Of a stretch of 64,000 bases of DNA, positions 30,687 to 42,687 are shown one piece after another. Made by a program: the position numbers and the translations under genes. The stretch comes from an uncultured Phocaeicola sp. (GTDB lineage: Bacteria; Bacteroidota; Bacteroidia; Bacteroidales; Bacteroidaceae). The stretch covers positions 53,710 through 117,709 of the forward strand of contig CARCZS010000005.1 of NCBI GenBank assembly GCA_948956705.1. Direction: 5' to 3'. The number at the start of each line of letters is the position of its first letter. Position 1 is the first letter of the stretch. The notes below the pieces were generated by a model, which was not told where the DNA came from, made no database searches, and worked only from the letters and a program-made list of their open reading frames with translations.

Positions 30687-32045
30687 TTACTGTTTCTCCT
30701 TAATAATACCCACACAGCCGGCACCGATAATGAGGAATATCCCTGCCAATACCAGCATATTAACTTCCGGGGCAACGTTGCCTGTTGTGGTAAACATCTT
30801 TAGTATCATTCCTCCCAGCGAAGCGGCTACGATTTGCGGGACACAGATGGTTCCATTGAACAGTCCCAGGTAAGTACCCATGTGTCCTCCTGTCAGTGCA
30901 TTGGTCAGAATAGTAAAAGGCAAAGCCAACATTGCTGCCCATGCACAACCAATCAATACGAATGATACAAATAATGCATATTGATTATGGATGAACAAAA
31001 TAGAGATGAAACCGATGCCTCCAAGTACCAGACTGAGTACATAGGCAAACTTTTTGTTTTTAATTGTCGGAATCACTGCAGCCCAAATGACAGAGCCGAT
31101 TGCCTGTACCGCAAACAGGATACCTACCCAGTCGGCAGCATTCTGATATTGCATGGATTGAGTGTCGAGAACTACTTTCGCTACACCTCCTGCCATTGTT
31201 TCTACCGTAGGAGTATCAAAGACATTCAATGCCACAGTTCCATTGGTGTAAGTCCACATAAACATGAAAGCTGCCCAACAAAAGAATTGCACCAAGCCTA
31301 CCGTCCAGAAAGCTTTCGGGGCTTTGACCAATAGCTTGAACATATTTGTCTTTTCCTTTTTCTCCTCATTGGTAATGCCGTGATATTCTGCATATTCTTC
31401 AGGTGGAAATTCCTTCACTTTGGCCGATGTATAAAGGACGCAAAGTATCAGGATGAACGCCCCGATGTAGAAAGAGTAGATGACAGAATCAGGCACGACA
31501 CCCTTGGGGGCGATATTGCTAATACCGATTGCCGCAAAGATAAACGGAAACAGGTATCCAGCCAAACTTCCTGCATTACAAAGAAAACTTTGAATGGAAT
31601 AGGCAAGCCCTTTTTGTTTTTCGTTGACCATATCGCCTACCATCATTTTAAAAGGTTGCATAGCCATATTGATGGAAGTGTCGAGGAACATCAAAGAAAC
31701 CAAGCCAAAAATCATGGCAGCACCGACGCTCATGCCGAAACTTCCTGCATTCGGCAACAGGCACATGACACACACCGCAACGAGCGCCCCCACAAACAGG
31801 TAAGGAATACGTCGTCCGAAACGTGTCCAGGTGCGGTCGCTCAAGGCACCGATGATAGGTTGCACAATGATTCCTGCCAGTGGAGGAAGAATCCAAAAGT
31901 AACTTAAGTCGTGAGGGTCTGCCCCCAGTGTGGAAAAGATACGGCTTATATTAGCACTTTGCAGAGCGTAGGCTATTTGTACGCCAAAGAATCCGAAACT
32001 AATATTCCACAGTTTCCAAAATCCTAAATCCGGTATTTTCTTCAT
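30687..32045 (-). CDS. MFS transporter, maltose/maltodextrin uptake
   Basis: The product is a 452-residue inner-membrane protein with about twelve hydrophobic segments. The opening (FWKLWNISFGFFGVQIAYALQSANISRIF) and the loop QPIIGALSDRTWTRFGRRIPY are typical of the SLC45/GPH-like sugar transporters that Bacteroides pairs with starch genes. It would bring maltose or glucose polymers from the periplasm to the cytoplasmic amylomaltase. It starts 14 bases after malQ on the same strand, so the two are co-transcribed. Exact substrate is inferred from context. Confidence 0.85.
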   Translation of the reverse strand: MKKIPDLGFWKLWNISFGFFGVQIAYALQSANISRIFSTLGADPHDLSYFWILPPLAGIIVQPIIGALSDRTWTRFGRRIPYLFVGALVAVCVMCLLPNAGSFGMSVGAAMIFGLVSLMFLDTSINMAMQPFKMMVGDMVNEKQKGLAYSIQSFLCNAGSLAGYLFPFIFAAIGISNIAPKGVVPDSVIYSFYIGAFILILCVLYTSAKVKEFPPEEYAEYHGITNEEKKEKTNMFKLLVKAPKAFWTVGLVQFFCWAAFMFMWTYTNGTVALNVFDTPTVETMAGGVAKVVLDTQSMQYQNAADWVGILFAVQAIGSVIWAAVIPTIKNKKFAYVLSLVLGGIGFISILFIHNQYALFVSFVLIGCAWAAMLALPFTILTNALTGGHMGTYLGLFNGTICVPQIVAASLGGMILKMFTTTGNVAPEVNMLVLAGIFLIIGAGCVGIIKEKQ

Positions 32046-32059
32046 GATATTGATATAAG

Positions 32060-34738
32060 TTAGAATCTGCCTGTGGCATCAATCATTTCTTTCATCTTTT
32101 CATTAAACTTGTCGCTCTTCATCAGCTCTTCCAGAGTGAGATGCATTCTGTATCTCCAATAATGGCGCGGGTTGGCCGGCACATTAATTCGTTCGGCGTT
32201 TACATCCGGATAACGGATTTCCTCGTCCATCGATAACCAGTCTTGGAATGACAGGATACAGAGCAAAGACGGACATTCCAAGTGGCTGCGCACAATCTCT
32301 TCGCAAACCCATCCCGGTGCGGTGGCAGGTACTTCGCCCCAGTGTCCCATCACCTGATTGTAGTAACGGCAGGTCTGTTCGTAATCTTCTTCCCACCAGC
32401 CCCGCAATGTAGACATGTCATGGGTAGAAATGGTGCAAACCGAACGATAAGGATATTCCCATACATGGCCGAACTCGTGTTGGGGATTTTTGGGCATACG
32501 CTGAATCTCAAGGCTGAGTATCTGCAACTGTTCCATTACCCAGGGCACACAGTCGGGCACCATGCCCAAGTCTTCACCACATACCAGCATCGATGTAGAC
32601 TGTGTCAGGATAGGGAGTTTCTTCATTGCTTCCTGATACCAGAACTGGTTATGACGTTGATAATAATAGTGGTTATAAAGGCGGTTGAATGCTTCTTTAT
32701 CTCCCCAGCTCAGCACCTCAAAAATGAAGTCGTTCTGCACAGCGATACGCGGATGATACATGGAAGGGTGTTTACGGTCGGGCACGAAAAGTACATTGCT
32801 GATTAGTGCGTACAGTCCTTCACATATATTTCTGCTTTCTTCGTCTTTCCGGTCGGCAAAATAGGATTCTACCTTACGCTGCGTATCAAATTCAGAACGC
32901 ATTTCATAAATGTCATCATGGCAGTGCCGCACGAATGTCTCTTTCACCATACCAGCTTTCTCGCCGAAAATGCGGTTCAGGATATTCTCATTAATGAATG
33001 GCTTCGTCATGAAGTCTTTTTGGAAGGTCAACCCATAGCTTTGTATTTCGTCTACACTCATCGGCAGGGCAGGTACAAACTGTCCCAGTAAGCCATGAAC
33101 CGAATGGAATGGAATCTCCCAAATGCGGAAGAAGCCCAAGATGTGGTCAATGCGGTAGGCGGTAAAGTATTCTGCCATTTTGCGGAAACGCTTTTGCCAC
33201 CATTGGTAGTTGTCCTTCTCCATTACATCCCAATTGTATGTGGGTAAACCCCAGTTCTGTCCGTTGGTAGAGAATGCATCGGGCGGTGCACCGGCTTGTC
33301 CGTTCATATTGAAATAGTAGGGCTCAATCCAGGCTTCCACACTATTGCGGCTGATGCCTATGGGAATATCTCCTTTAAAGATAATACCTTTTTCGCGTGC
33401 ATAATTGCCGGCATCCAATAATTGGATGTGCAGGTTGTATTGTACATAATAATAGAAAGCAATTTCTTCGTAACAGTTGCTTTCGGGTGCACACATGACC
33501 GCTATCTCATCAGCATGGTATTCATTATGTTCAGGCCATTGGCTGAAATTGGGGGTACCATACTGGTCTCTTAAATAAGAGAAAGCAGCGTAGGGGAGTA
33601 ACCAATGTTCATTTTCTTTGAAGAACTTCTTGAATTCGGCAGAAGCCAGCACTTTCTTTCCCGTTTGTTGGAACATCGATTTCAGATAGGCTCGTTTGGC
33701 GTTGTTCACCGCTTCATAATCGATTTGGGGAAGAGCATTCAGTTCTTTTCGTTTCTCTTCATAGACAGCTAGTGCCTCTTTGTCTTTTAGTTTGCCCAAC
33801 TGACGCAAATCAATGTACATGGGATGGAATGCATAAATTGAAATGCTGTTGTAGGGATAAGAATCCATCCAGGTATTGGTAATGGTAGTATCATTGATGG
33901 GAAGAATCTGTACAGCTTGCTGGTGGGTGCTCACTGCCCAGTCTATCAGTTTCTTTAAGTCACCGAAGTCGCCTACGCCAAAACTGCCTTCGCTACGAAG
34001 TGAGAAGACCGGAATGGCAGTACCTGCCACCTTGCGTGCAGAAGAAGTGAAATGGACTTCAGTTTCGGGAGTGAGATAGATTTCTCCCTTTTTCATTCCG
34101 TCGATGTAGAGCAGGCGGTTATTGTGGGCTTCCCATTCTTCCACTTCTTTAGTATCGGCATTGCAAGCCACAAATTTGTATTCTAGTGGGAACTCCATGC
34201 TGGCGGCATTCAGAGTTACTGTCCATTCGTTGGGTTGGATTTCTTCCATCAGTACAGCTCGTTTGCCATCCCAGTCTCCCAATGCTGCACCGCGTCCGCA
34301 AATTCCCAATTGCTGATGTTTGTGATGTAAACAGGGGCAAAGGGCACGGAAGGTAATACTGCAATCGGCAGGAGCAATTGTTTTTATACTGTTGGCAGAT
34401 TGGTAGTCGCCGCTGAATGCAGAACTATATAAATAGGATTCTTGTGGAAGGTCTTTCCAAAAGTCATCTAATATATAGTGGCAATTTCTCTTTTTGCCGG
34501 GACAGAAGATATGGGGCATTGTTCCGCTTTCCCGACGGATACATTGTCCGTCGCGGTACACTCCATAACGGTAGGAGATAGGGATACCTGCGGGGGCGTC
34601 CGTCATTTCGGCACTGCCTTCCCAACGGATTCCGTCCCCGGTGCTGAGCATGATTGGTTGGTTATCGTTGCCGCATAATGTTGCGCCGAGTGCTTCTCCC
34701 CAGGCGGTGCGGTATTCGATTCGGAATGTGAGTTTCAT
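32060..34738 (-). CDS. malQ: 4-alpha-glucanotransferase (amylomaltase) with two CBM20 modules
   Basis: This 892-residue cytoplasmic GH77 enzyme transfers maltodextrin segments between chains and frees glucose from maltose. Two N-terminal starch-binding CBM20-type modules (about 1-110, LTFRIEYRTAWGEALGATLC; and about 125-235, LGICGRGAALGDWDGKRAVL) resemble the plant DPE2 layout and explain the length against about 500-690 for simple MalQ. The GH77 core shows PVFSLRSEGSFGVGDFGDL, the catalytic Asp in YRIDHILGFFR, Glu in CGEDLGMVP and THDMSTLRGWWEED. No signal peptide is present. It is followed at once by the MFS gene. Confidence 0.95.
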   Translation of the reverse strand: MKLTFRIEYRTAWGEALGATLCGNDNQPIMLSTGDGIRWEGSAEMTDAPAGIPISYRYGVYRDGQCIRRESGTMPHIFCPGKKRNCHYILDDFWKDLPQESYLYSSAFSGDYQSANSIKTIAPADCSITFRALCPCLHHKHQQLGICGRGAALGDWDGKRAVLMEEIQPNEWTVTLNAASMEFPLEYKFVACNADTKEVEEWEAHNNRLLYIDGMKKGEIYLTPETEVHFTSSARKVAGTAIPVFSLRSEGSFGVGDFGDLKKLIDWAVSTHQQAVQILPINDTTITNTWMDSYPYNSISIYAFHPMYIDLRQLGKLKDKEALAVYEEKRKELNALPQIDYEAVNNAKRAYLKSMFQQTGKKVLASAEFKKFFKENEHWLLPYAAFSYLRDQYGTPNFSQWPEHNEYHADEIAVMCAPESNCYEEIAFYYYVQYNLHIQLLDAGNYAREKGIIFKGDIPIGISRNSVEAWIEPYYFNMNGQAGAPPDAFSTNGQNWGLPTYNWDVMEKDNYQWWQKRFRKMAEYFTAYRIDHILGFFRIWEIPFHSVHGLLGQFVPALPMSVDEIQSYGLTFQKDFMTKPFINENILNRIFGEKAGMVKETFVRHCHDDIYEMRSEFDTQRKVESYFADRKDEESRNICEGLYALISNVLFVPDRKHPSMYHPRIAVQNDFIFEVLSWGDKEAFNRLYNHYYYQRHNQFWYQEAMKKLPILTQSTSMLVCGEDLGMVPDCVPWVMEQLQILSLEIQRMPKNPQHEFGHVWEYPYRSVCTISTHDMSTLRGWWEEDYEQTCRYYNQVMGHWGEVPATAPGWVCEEIVRSHLECPSLLCILSFQDWLSMDEEIRYPDVNAERINVPANPRHYWRYRMHLTLEELMKSDKFNEKMKEMIDATGRF

Positions 34739-34783
34739 ATTATTATCTTATTAATGGTTTATATTCCAAATGGTTTGATGTTC

Positions 34784-34837
34784 CAAAATTAAGACTTTCC
34801 CGCATATAATCTTCATCAAGTGATTAAAATTATAAGA
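34784..34837 (-). promoter_or_regulatory. malQ promoter with possible SusR-type site
   Basis: On the minus strand a -7 box TAATTTTG lies at 34784-34791, about 45 bases before the malQ ATG. At almost the same distance upstream as in susA and susB (30 against 29 bases to the comparable point), plus-strand GATTAAAATTATAAGA (34822-34837) matches 12 of 16 positions of the shared motif. The region is AT-rich, so chance is possible. The rest of the gap up to 35003 shows nothing I can name. Confidence 0.45.
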
Positions 34838-35003
34838 AAAAGAACGTTTATCTGAAGCTCTCTTATCGTTTGTGTTTGTCTGTTTTCTCCCATTTCATCG
34901 ATGAAAATGGCACAAGGAAGTATTATGGCACCCTTCGGGAAAAGGAAATGAAATATAAATGAAAAGGGGAGCCCTATTGTGTGCGGAAGGGGGAGGATGT
35001 ATG

Positions 35004-35036
35004 TAAAAAGTCCCGGCTCGGTGAAGAGTCGGGACT
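35004..35036 (-). terminator. Terminator of gyrB
   Basis: An 11-bp stem AGTCCCGGCTC (35009-35019) with 35026-35036 (one G-U pair, 6-base loop) is followed on the minus strand by TTTTTAC. It lies 67 bases after the gyrB stop. Confidence 0.88.
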
Positions 35037-35102
35037 ACCTCAAATTGTAAGATGTGAGGATTGGTTTTTTTTAATTTTTAAATATTTAGTTGAATACAAC
35101 TA

Positions 35103-37094
<1,992 letters not shown>

Positions 37095-37095
37095 T

Positions 37096-37103
37096 CAAAG
37101 ATA
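37096..37103 (-). promoter_or_regulatory. -7 box of the gyrB promoter
   Basis: TATCTTTG on the minus strand (plus CAAAGATA) sits about 29 bases before the gyrB ATG. No good -33 element is visible. Confidence 0.5.
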
Positions 37104-37217
37104 CGAAAAAATGCTGAGATAGAAGGAGTCTTGGAGGATAAAAAAAGTAAATTTATGGCTTGGTTATGATAATGGAGGCGTTGTCCGCCTGGTATTCAGT
37201 CTTCCTGAAACGACAAA

Positions 37218-37241
37218 AGGCTGAATCATACGATTCGGCCT
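37218..37241 (-). terminator. Terminator of rpsT
   Basis: A 10-bp stem (AGGCTGAATC at 37218-37227 with 37232-37241, tetraloop ATAC, one G-U pair) is followed on the minus strand by TTTTG. It lies 28 bases after the rpsT stop. Confidence 0.8.
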
Positions 37242-37268
37242 ATTTTATCTTTTAGTTTAAGACTTTGC

Positions 37269-37523
37269 TTAAGCGAGCTTGCTAATATGAGCAGCCAATT
37301 TAGACTTCAGGTTAGAAGCTTTATTCTTATGAATAATGTTGCGCTTAGCTAACTTGTCCAACATTTTTTGGATGCCTGGATACATTGCAACAGCTTCTGC
37401 TTTGTCAGAAGTCTCACGAAGTTTTTTAACAGCGTTACGCATTGTTTTTGCATAATATCTGTTATGAAGTCTTCTCTTCTCTTCCTGTCTGATTCTCTTT
37501 ACTGATGATTTGTGATTTGCCAT
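37269..37523 (-). CDS. rpsT: 30S ribosomal protein S20
   Basis: This 84-residue basic helical protein binds 16S rRNA early in 30S assembly. The start [20 protein letters not shown] and the tail [20 protein letters not shown] are typical. It lies 42 bases downstream of a tRNA-Glu gene on the same strand, with no terminator between, so both probably come from the strong promoter at 37704. A terminator follows. Confidence 0.98.
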   Translation of the reverse strand: MANHKSSVKRIRQEEKRRLHNRYYAKTMRNAVKKLRETSDKAEAVAMYPGIQKMLDKLAKRNIIHKNKASNLKSKLAAHISKLA

Positions 37524-37565
37524 CTCGACTAATCTTTAGTTTTGTTCTTTTATTATTTTTATTTG

Positions 37566-37637
37566 TAGCCCCTGGGGGAATCGAACCCCCCTTTCAAGAA
37601 TGAAAATCTTGCGTCCTAACCGATAGACGAAGGGGCC
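37566..37637 (-). tRNA. tRNA-Glu (anticodon TTC)
   Basis: Read on the minus strand, a 72-base cloverleaf is visible. The acceptor arms are GGCCCCT and AGGGGCT, the D arm holds GTCTATCGGTTAGGAC, and the anticodon stem CAAGA/TCTTG encloses TTTTCAT (anticodon TTC). The T arm GGGGG-TTCGATT-CCCCC completes it. CCA is not encoded. Confidence 0.96.
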
Positions 37638-37703
37638 AGGCCTTTAACTTGCCAGCCTTAGCTTGGCTTTTGCATCAGAGAGTGTTTTTCTCTTTTGCGG
37701 TTG

Positions 37704-37734
37704 CAAAGGTAGGAACTATTTTTAAATCTCCAAA
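37704..37734 (-). promoter_or_regulatory. Strong consensus promoter for tRNA-Glu and rpsT
   Basis: On the minus strand a TTTTG element (ending at 37731) and TACCTTTG (37704-37711) are separated by 19 bases. This is one of the best matches to the Bacteroides -33/-7 consensus in the window and points toward the tRNA at 37637. Confidence 0.8.
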
Positions 37735-37784
37735 ACATTCGAGTGATTTTTTTTAGTTTTCTGCTCATTTTCCTCGAAATTGAC

Positions 37785-37792
37785 TACTTTTG
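37785..37792 (+). promoter_or_regulatory. -7 box of the recO promoter
   Basis: TACTTTTG fits TAnnTTTG and is 30 bases upstream of the recO ATG. It is divergent from the tRNA promoter. Confidence 0.55.
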
Positions 37793-37822
37793 TACGTGGT
37801 AGAGGCTTAATAATGGAAGAAT

Positions 37823-38548
37823 ATGTTGCAAAAAACAGTCGGAATCGTACTTCATAGTCTAAAGTATAATGATACTTCGAATATTGTCGATATCTATACG
37901 CAGCACACGGGACGGGCTTCGTTTCTGGTGAAAATTCCCCGCTCGCGCAAGTCGGCGGTGAAGTCGGTGCTTTTTCAACCCCTTGCTATGGTGGAGTTTG
38001 AGGCGGACTATCGTCCGAATGGCAGCCTCTATCCTGTTAAGGAGGCTAAATCATGGTATCCGTTTCGTACCTTGCCTTATGATCCTTATAAGTCGGCCAT
38101 AGCTATGTTTCTTGCAGAGTTTCTTTATCGGTCATTGCGTGAGGAGGCAGAGAACAGACCGCTTTTTGCTTATTTGGAGCATTCCATTCGTTGGTTGGAT
38201 GAGTGTGAGCGTGGGTTTGCCAATTTTCATTTGGTGTTTTTGATGCGCTTTTCCCGCTTTCTAGGTCTTTATCCTAATACGGAAGATTATGATGAGGGAT
38301 GTTTTTTTGATTTGCTCAATGCTTGTTTCACTCCCATACAGCCTTCGCATGGGGCGTTTCTGAAGCCGGATGAGGCTTCTCATATTAATATTCTGATGCG
38401 GATGAATTATGAGACGATGCACCTTTTTGCCATGAGTCGTGCGGAGCGCAACCGTTGTCTTACCATTATCAATGATTATTATCGCCTGCATTTGCCTGAT
38501 TTCCCTTTGCTTAAATCATTGGATGTATTGAAAGAGCTCTTTGCCTGA
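37823..38548 (+). CDS. recO: DNA repair protein RecO
   Basis: This 241-residue protein loads RecA on SSB-coated DNA together with RecR in the RecFOR pathway. The N-terminal OB-fold ([20 protein letters not shown], then [15 protein letters not shown]) and the helical C-terminal domain ([37 protein letters not shown]) fit the family. It is monocistronic and points into a long repeat-rich gap. Confidence 0.95.
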   Translation: MLQKTVGIVLHSLKYNDTSNIVDIYTQHTGRASFLVKIPRSRKSAVKSVLFQPLAMVEFEADYRPNGSLYPVKEAKSWYPFRTLPYDPYKSAIAMFLAEFLYRSLREEAENRPLFAYLEHSIRWLDECERGFANFHLVFLMRFSRFLGLYPNTEDYDEGCFFDLLNACFTPIQPSHGAFLKPDEASHINILMRMNYETMHLFAMSRAERNRCLTIINDYYRLHLPDFPLLKSLDVLKELFA

Positions 38549-38688
38549 AAACCGATATTTTTCTGCGGATTCAAATACGAAGTAAAGGAAAGCGGGGCAG
38601 TCAGTATTCTTAGTGATTTATATGTCATGTCATCGACAAAGGAAGAGTAAGCTGTTTCTTAGGGTCAGCTAAAGCTTTTTGAACGGAA

Positions 38689-38790
38689 GATTACTACAGT
38701 CTACAGCAATGGACTGTACGGTCCACCGTAACGGACTGTACAGTCTGCCGTAATGGACTGTACAGTCCACTGCCGAAGACTGTAGTAATC
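38689..38790. repeat. Array of three 22-bp palindromic units inside 14-bp inverted arms
   Basis: Three contiguous 22-base units (38706-38727, 38728-38749, 38750-38771) each centre on the palindrome GGACTGTACAGTCC, the first with CGG for CAG. They are flanked by a perfect outer inverted repeat, GATTACTACAGTCT (38689-38702) and its complement (38777-38790), so the whole 102-base block is nearly symmetric. The units are contiguous, without spacers, so this is not a CRISPR. It could fold as a series of hairpins in RNA or be a set of protein sites two helical turns apart. Confidence 0.9.
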
Positions 38791-38898
38791 CGACTGACAG
38801 AAAGGCTTAATCGAAAGGACGCAAACGCTTATTCCGGCTAATGAAACGATGTAGGGAGTTCTAAGCGTCTGCGGGGGGGTGAAAACCGGAGGAAAGGA

Positions 38899-39070
38899 TG
38901 TGTCAAAACGTAATTTGATGAAAGGACAATTTTTAATCTGAAACTTGACTCCCTAAATCAATGATGAAAAGAGCCATATCATTACTTAAAAACAGAGTTT
39001 GATATGGCTCCTTTATAATTGTTAGTTACAATCTGTAACTTTGTAGAGTGGTCATGTTGGTTTTGACACA
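38899..39070. repeat. 172-bp element with the same terminal repeat as the 144-bp family
   Basis: The ends TGTGTCAAAAC (38899-38909) and GTTTTGACACA (39060-39070) are perfect 11-bp inverted repeats, the same as those of the 144-bp element, but the interior is unrelated. Inside is an 11-bp hairpin, GAGCCATATCA (38971-38981) with 39000-39010. Shared ends with different centres suggest non-autonomous elements moved by one transposase that is not in this window. Confidence 0.8.
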
Positions 39071-39211
39071 CCTTCTTGATTTGTTAAATCCCCAAGAATA
39101 ATGACTGCCTCGGGAAACTGCGTTTCATATATCAGGGGGTAACCATTAGTGCTACAATAGCTTGGTGTGGAAGCCGGATGATGAATTAAACTTATTGTAA
39201 AGAGTTGTTGC

Positions 39212-39275
39212 AATAAAAAAGACAGAAGAGCGTTTCTTACACAAGACCAAGGTCTTTTCAGAAAAACTCTCCTGC
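39212..39275 (-). terminator. Probable terminator of the dcw/yqeY transcript
   Basis: A long imperfect stem (39222-39237 with 39260-39275) encloses a perfect AAGACC-AA-GGTCTT hairpin and is followed on the minus strand by six T residues. It lies about 70 bases beyond the yqeY stop. Confidence 0.55.
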
Positions 39276-39342
39276 CTTTTTCAAAAACTTCAGCAGCTTT
39301 TTGGCAAACGCTTCCGTCTTTTTTAAATGGTGTTTAAAGGCT

Positions 39343-39792
39343 TTATGCTAACAGTTCTTTTACCTTAGCTGAAATGGCACGACCTTCTGCTTTGCCTGCC
39401 AGTTGCTTGGTAGCCACGCCCATTACTTTGCCCATATCCTGTGGACCGGTTGCGCCTACTTCTGCAATGATTGTTTTCAAAGCAGCTTCCAATTCTTCAG
39501 CCCCCATCTGTTTCGGCAGATAGGCTTCGATGACGGCTACCTGAGCCAATTCGGTTTCTGCCAAATCAGAACGGCCTTGTTCGGTGTAAATAGCAGCTGA
39601 GTCCTTGCCTTGTTTTACCAATTTCTGCATAATTTTTAGAGCAGCGTCATCGGTCAGTGTATCATTGGCTCCCGGAGCGGTCTTTGCTTCGAGGAAGAAT
39701 TTTTTTACATTGCGCAAAGTTTCTAATTTCACTTTGTCCTTGGCCTTCATAGCCTCTTTGATATCGTTGCTGATTACGTCAAATAAATCCAT
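39343..39792 (-). CDS. GatB/YqeY domain protein
   Basis: This 149-residue cytoplasmic protein is of the YqeY family, related to the tail domain of the GatB amidotransferase subunit that contacts tRNA. The start DLFDVISNDIKEAMKAKDKV, AVIEAYLPKQM and DMGKVMGVATKQLAGKAEG are typical. The role of free-standing YqeY is not established. It is the last gene after ftsZ (19-base gap) on the same strand and probably on the dcw transcript. Confidence 0.92.
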   Translation of the reverse strand: MDLFDVISNDIKEAMKAKDKVKLETLRNVKKFFLEAKTAPGANDTLTDDAALKIMQKLVKQGKDSAAIYTEQGRSDLAETELAQVAVIEAYLPKQMGAEELEAALKTIIAEVGATGPQDMGKVMGVATKQLAGKAEGRAISAKVKELLA

Positions 39793-39811
39793 ATTCTCTA
39801 TATTTTAGTTG

Positions 39812-41119
<1,308 letters not shown>

Positions 41120-41163
41120 AATCTTACTATATTATATAAGGTGATGTAATTTACTAGTTTCTT

Positions 41164-42684
41164 TTAATCTTCTTTTAACAGGTCGTCAGAGAGCGTGGTG
41201 ATTTTCTTGCCCAGCTTTGACCAAAGGCTGCTGCCTTTTTTCAATTGCTTGATGTCTTTCTCCAGTTCGCGTATCTGAGCATTCTTGGTTTCTACACCGA
41301 GCATTTCAGCTTTGCTCAAAGCAGCTAATGCTTCTTTATATTTTTCAGAATTCTTCAGTTCGATGGCTTTCTTTATGAAGCTTTCACAGTCGGCAATGCG
41401 TTGCTTTTCAGCTTCTTCCTTTCTGCGTTTCTCTTCGGCTTCCTGTGCCAGTCTTCTTCTTTTTTCTTCTGCACTTTCTCCTTCTTCAGTAAAGAGCCCG
41501 GTTTGAATGGGTTGTACCGGTTCTTTCGGGTGTTCAGGGCGGTAACAGTTCTCTTTTCCGGCAGCCAACAGTGCGATGATGGTGTTGGCCGTTCCGTCTT
41601 TCTTTAATTCAATACCTCCTTTAAGACTCAGTTGGCAGTCTTTGGCCATTCTCACTTTCTCCAGTTTGGTGCGTTTGCTGAAAGCTTCTTCCATATTTTT
41701 CAAGTTGGCTGCACCACCGGTGACAATGGCACCTGCCAACAACTTGTCATCGTAGCCGGAGAGTACAATCTGATTCCATACATTAGCCAATATTTCGTTG
41801 ACACGTGCTTCAACAATATCTTCCAGCAAATGAGCTTCGATACTGCACTTTCCGTCAATGGCATAGTTGGGTGTTTCTTCTTCGTCTTGTGACGGATCAA
41901 TATAGGCATTGCCGTATTTGACTTTCAACTCTTCGGCATCCTCTTCTTCTATTTGCTGGCTGCAAATATCTTTGGTAATATTGCTGCCGCCTAAAGGAAT
42001 AACTGCCAGATGGCGGAGGATATTGTTTTTATAAACCGAAACAGTAGTTGTATCTGCACCAAAGTCGATGAGCATACACCCGGAGCGTCTTTCGCTGTTC
42101 GTCAGCACCGCATTGGCAAGTGCCAACGGTGAGATGACATAATCTGCAATCTCTATTCCCGCTTGACGGAAACACTTGTCGATATTCTGTTTTACACTGC
42201 TGCGGGCAATGATGTTGAGGAAACGGCCTTCAATATGGTCACTGGGAACGCCGACAGGATCAGCCAATAAGTTAATGCCTACCTTATATTCTTGTGGGGC
42301 TACCTCCAATATATCTTGGTCGATGATGGGCACTTCGCGGTTGCTGTCCATCAGCGAGTCAATTAACTCTTGTGATATTTTAGTCTCTTCTTCCAAATGG
42401 CGTACTTCCGTGTTGCGGATAGTGCGGAGCGACTGTCCGCCAACGCCTACATATACCTTTCCGATAGAAGCCTTTAATGTCGATTCCAGTTTCTTGATAA
42501 TCGAAGTAAGGCTTTGTGCGGTCTTGTCCAGATTATAAATAACTCCTTTCCTGATGAAATCAGACGAAGGTTCGCTGGCAAGGGCCAGTACTTGTATACT
42601 TCCGTCCGGATGCTTCTTTCCTGCAATGCCTGTGATCTTTGAAGACCCCAGCTCTATTGCTACAATAAAATCTGTTGCTGCCAT
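41164..42684 (-). CDS. ftsA: Cell division protein FtsA
   Basis: This actin-like ATPase tethers FtsZ to the membrane. Core motifs are FIVAIELGSSKITGIAG, LIDFGADTTTVSVYK and AIVTGGAANLKNMEEAF. After about residue 395 there is an extra coiled, Lys/Glu-rich region (AEEKRRRLAQEAEEKRRKEE) and then a C-terminal amphipathic segment (LWSKLGKKITTLSDDLL) suited to membrane binding. The total of 506 residues against 420 in E. coli reflects this insert, which Bacteroidota FtsA commonly carry. It lies three bases after ftsQ. Confidence 0.96.
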   Translation of the reverse strand: MAATDFIVAIELGSSKITGIAGKKHPDGSIQVLALASEPSSDFIRKGVIYNLDKTAQSLTSIIKKLESTLKASIGKVYVGVGGQSLRTIRNTEVRHLEEETKISQELIDSLMDSNREVPIIDQDILEVAPQEYKVGINLLADPVGVPSDHIEGRFLNIIARSSVKQNIDKCFRQAGIEIADYVISPLALANAVLTNSERRSGCMLIDFGADTTTVSVYKNNILRHLAVIPLGGSNITKDICSQQIEEEDAEELKVKYGNAYIDPSQDEEETPNYAIDGKCSIEAHLLEDIVEARVNEILANVWNQIVLSGYDDKLLAGAIVTGGAANLKNMEEAFSKRTKLEKVRMAKDCQLSLKGGIELKKDGTANTIIALLAAGKENCYRPEHPKEPVQPIQTGLFTEEGESAEEKRRRLAQEAEEKRRKEEAEKQRIADCESFIKKAIELKNSEKYKEALAALSKAEMLGVETKNAQIRELEKDIKQLKKGSSLWSKLGKKITTLSDDLLKED

Positions 42685-42687
42685 ATC

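Larger units (their letters stand above)
38549..39342. other. Repeat-rich gap between recO and yqeY
   Basis: No protein gene is supported in these 794 bases. They hold a symmetric palindrome array (38689-38790), a hairpin with a 12-base arm CGCAAACGCTTA (38820-38831 with 38862-38873, one mismatch) and a 172-bp element with GTTTTGACACA ends (38899-39070). The yqeY-side terminator lies at the right. Bases 39071-39211 show an open frame without a start codon and nothing convincing. Confidence 0.7.

Noticed and set aside
38689..38790. Palindrome array considered as a CRISPR
   Set aside because: Units are contiguous and palindromic, with no unique spacers and no cas genes.
39052..39330. Open frame on the minus strand between yqeY and the 172-bp element (contains a segment reading like IIHHPASTPS-type sequence)
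   Set aside because: It has no start codon, crosses a terminator-like hairpin and ends inside the repeat; at best it is a remnant.
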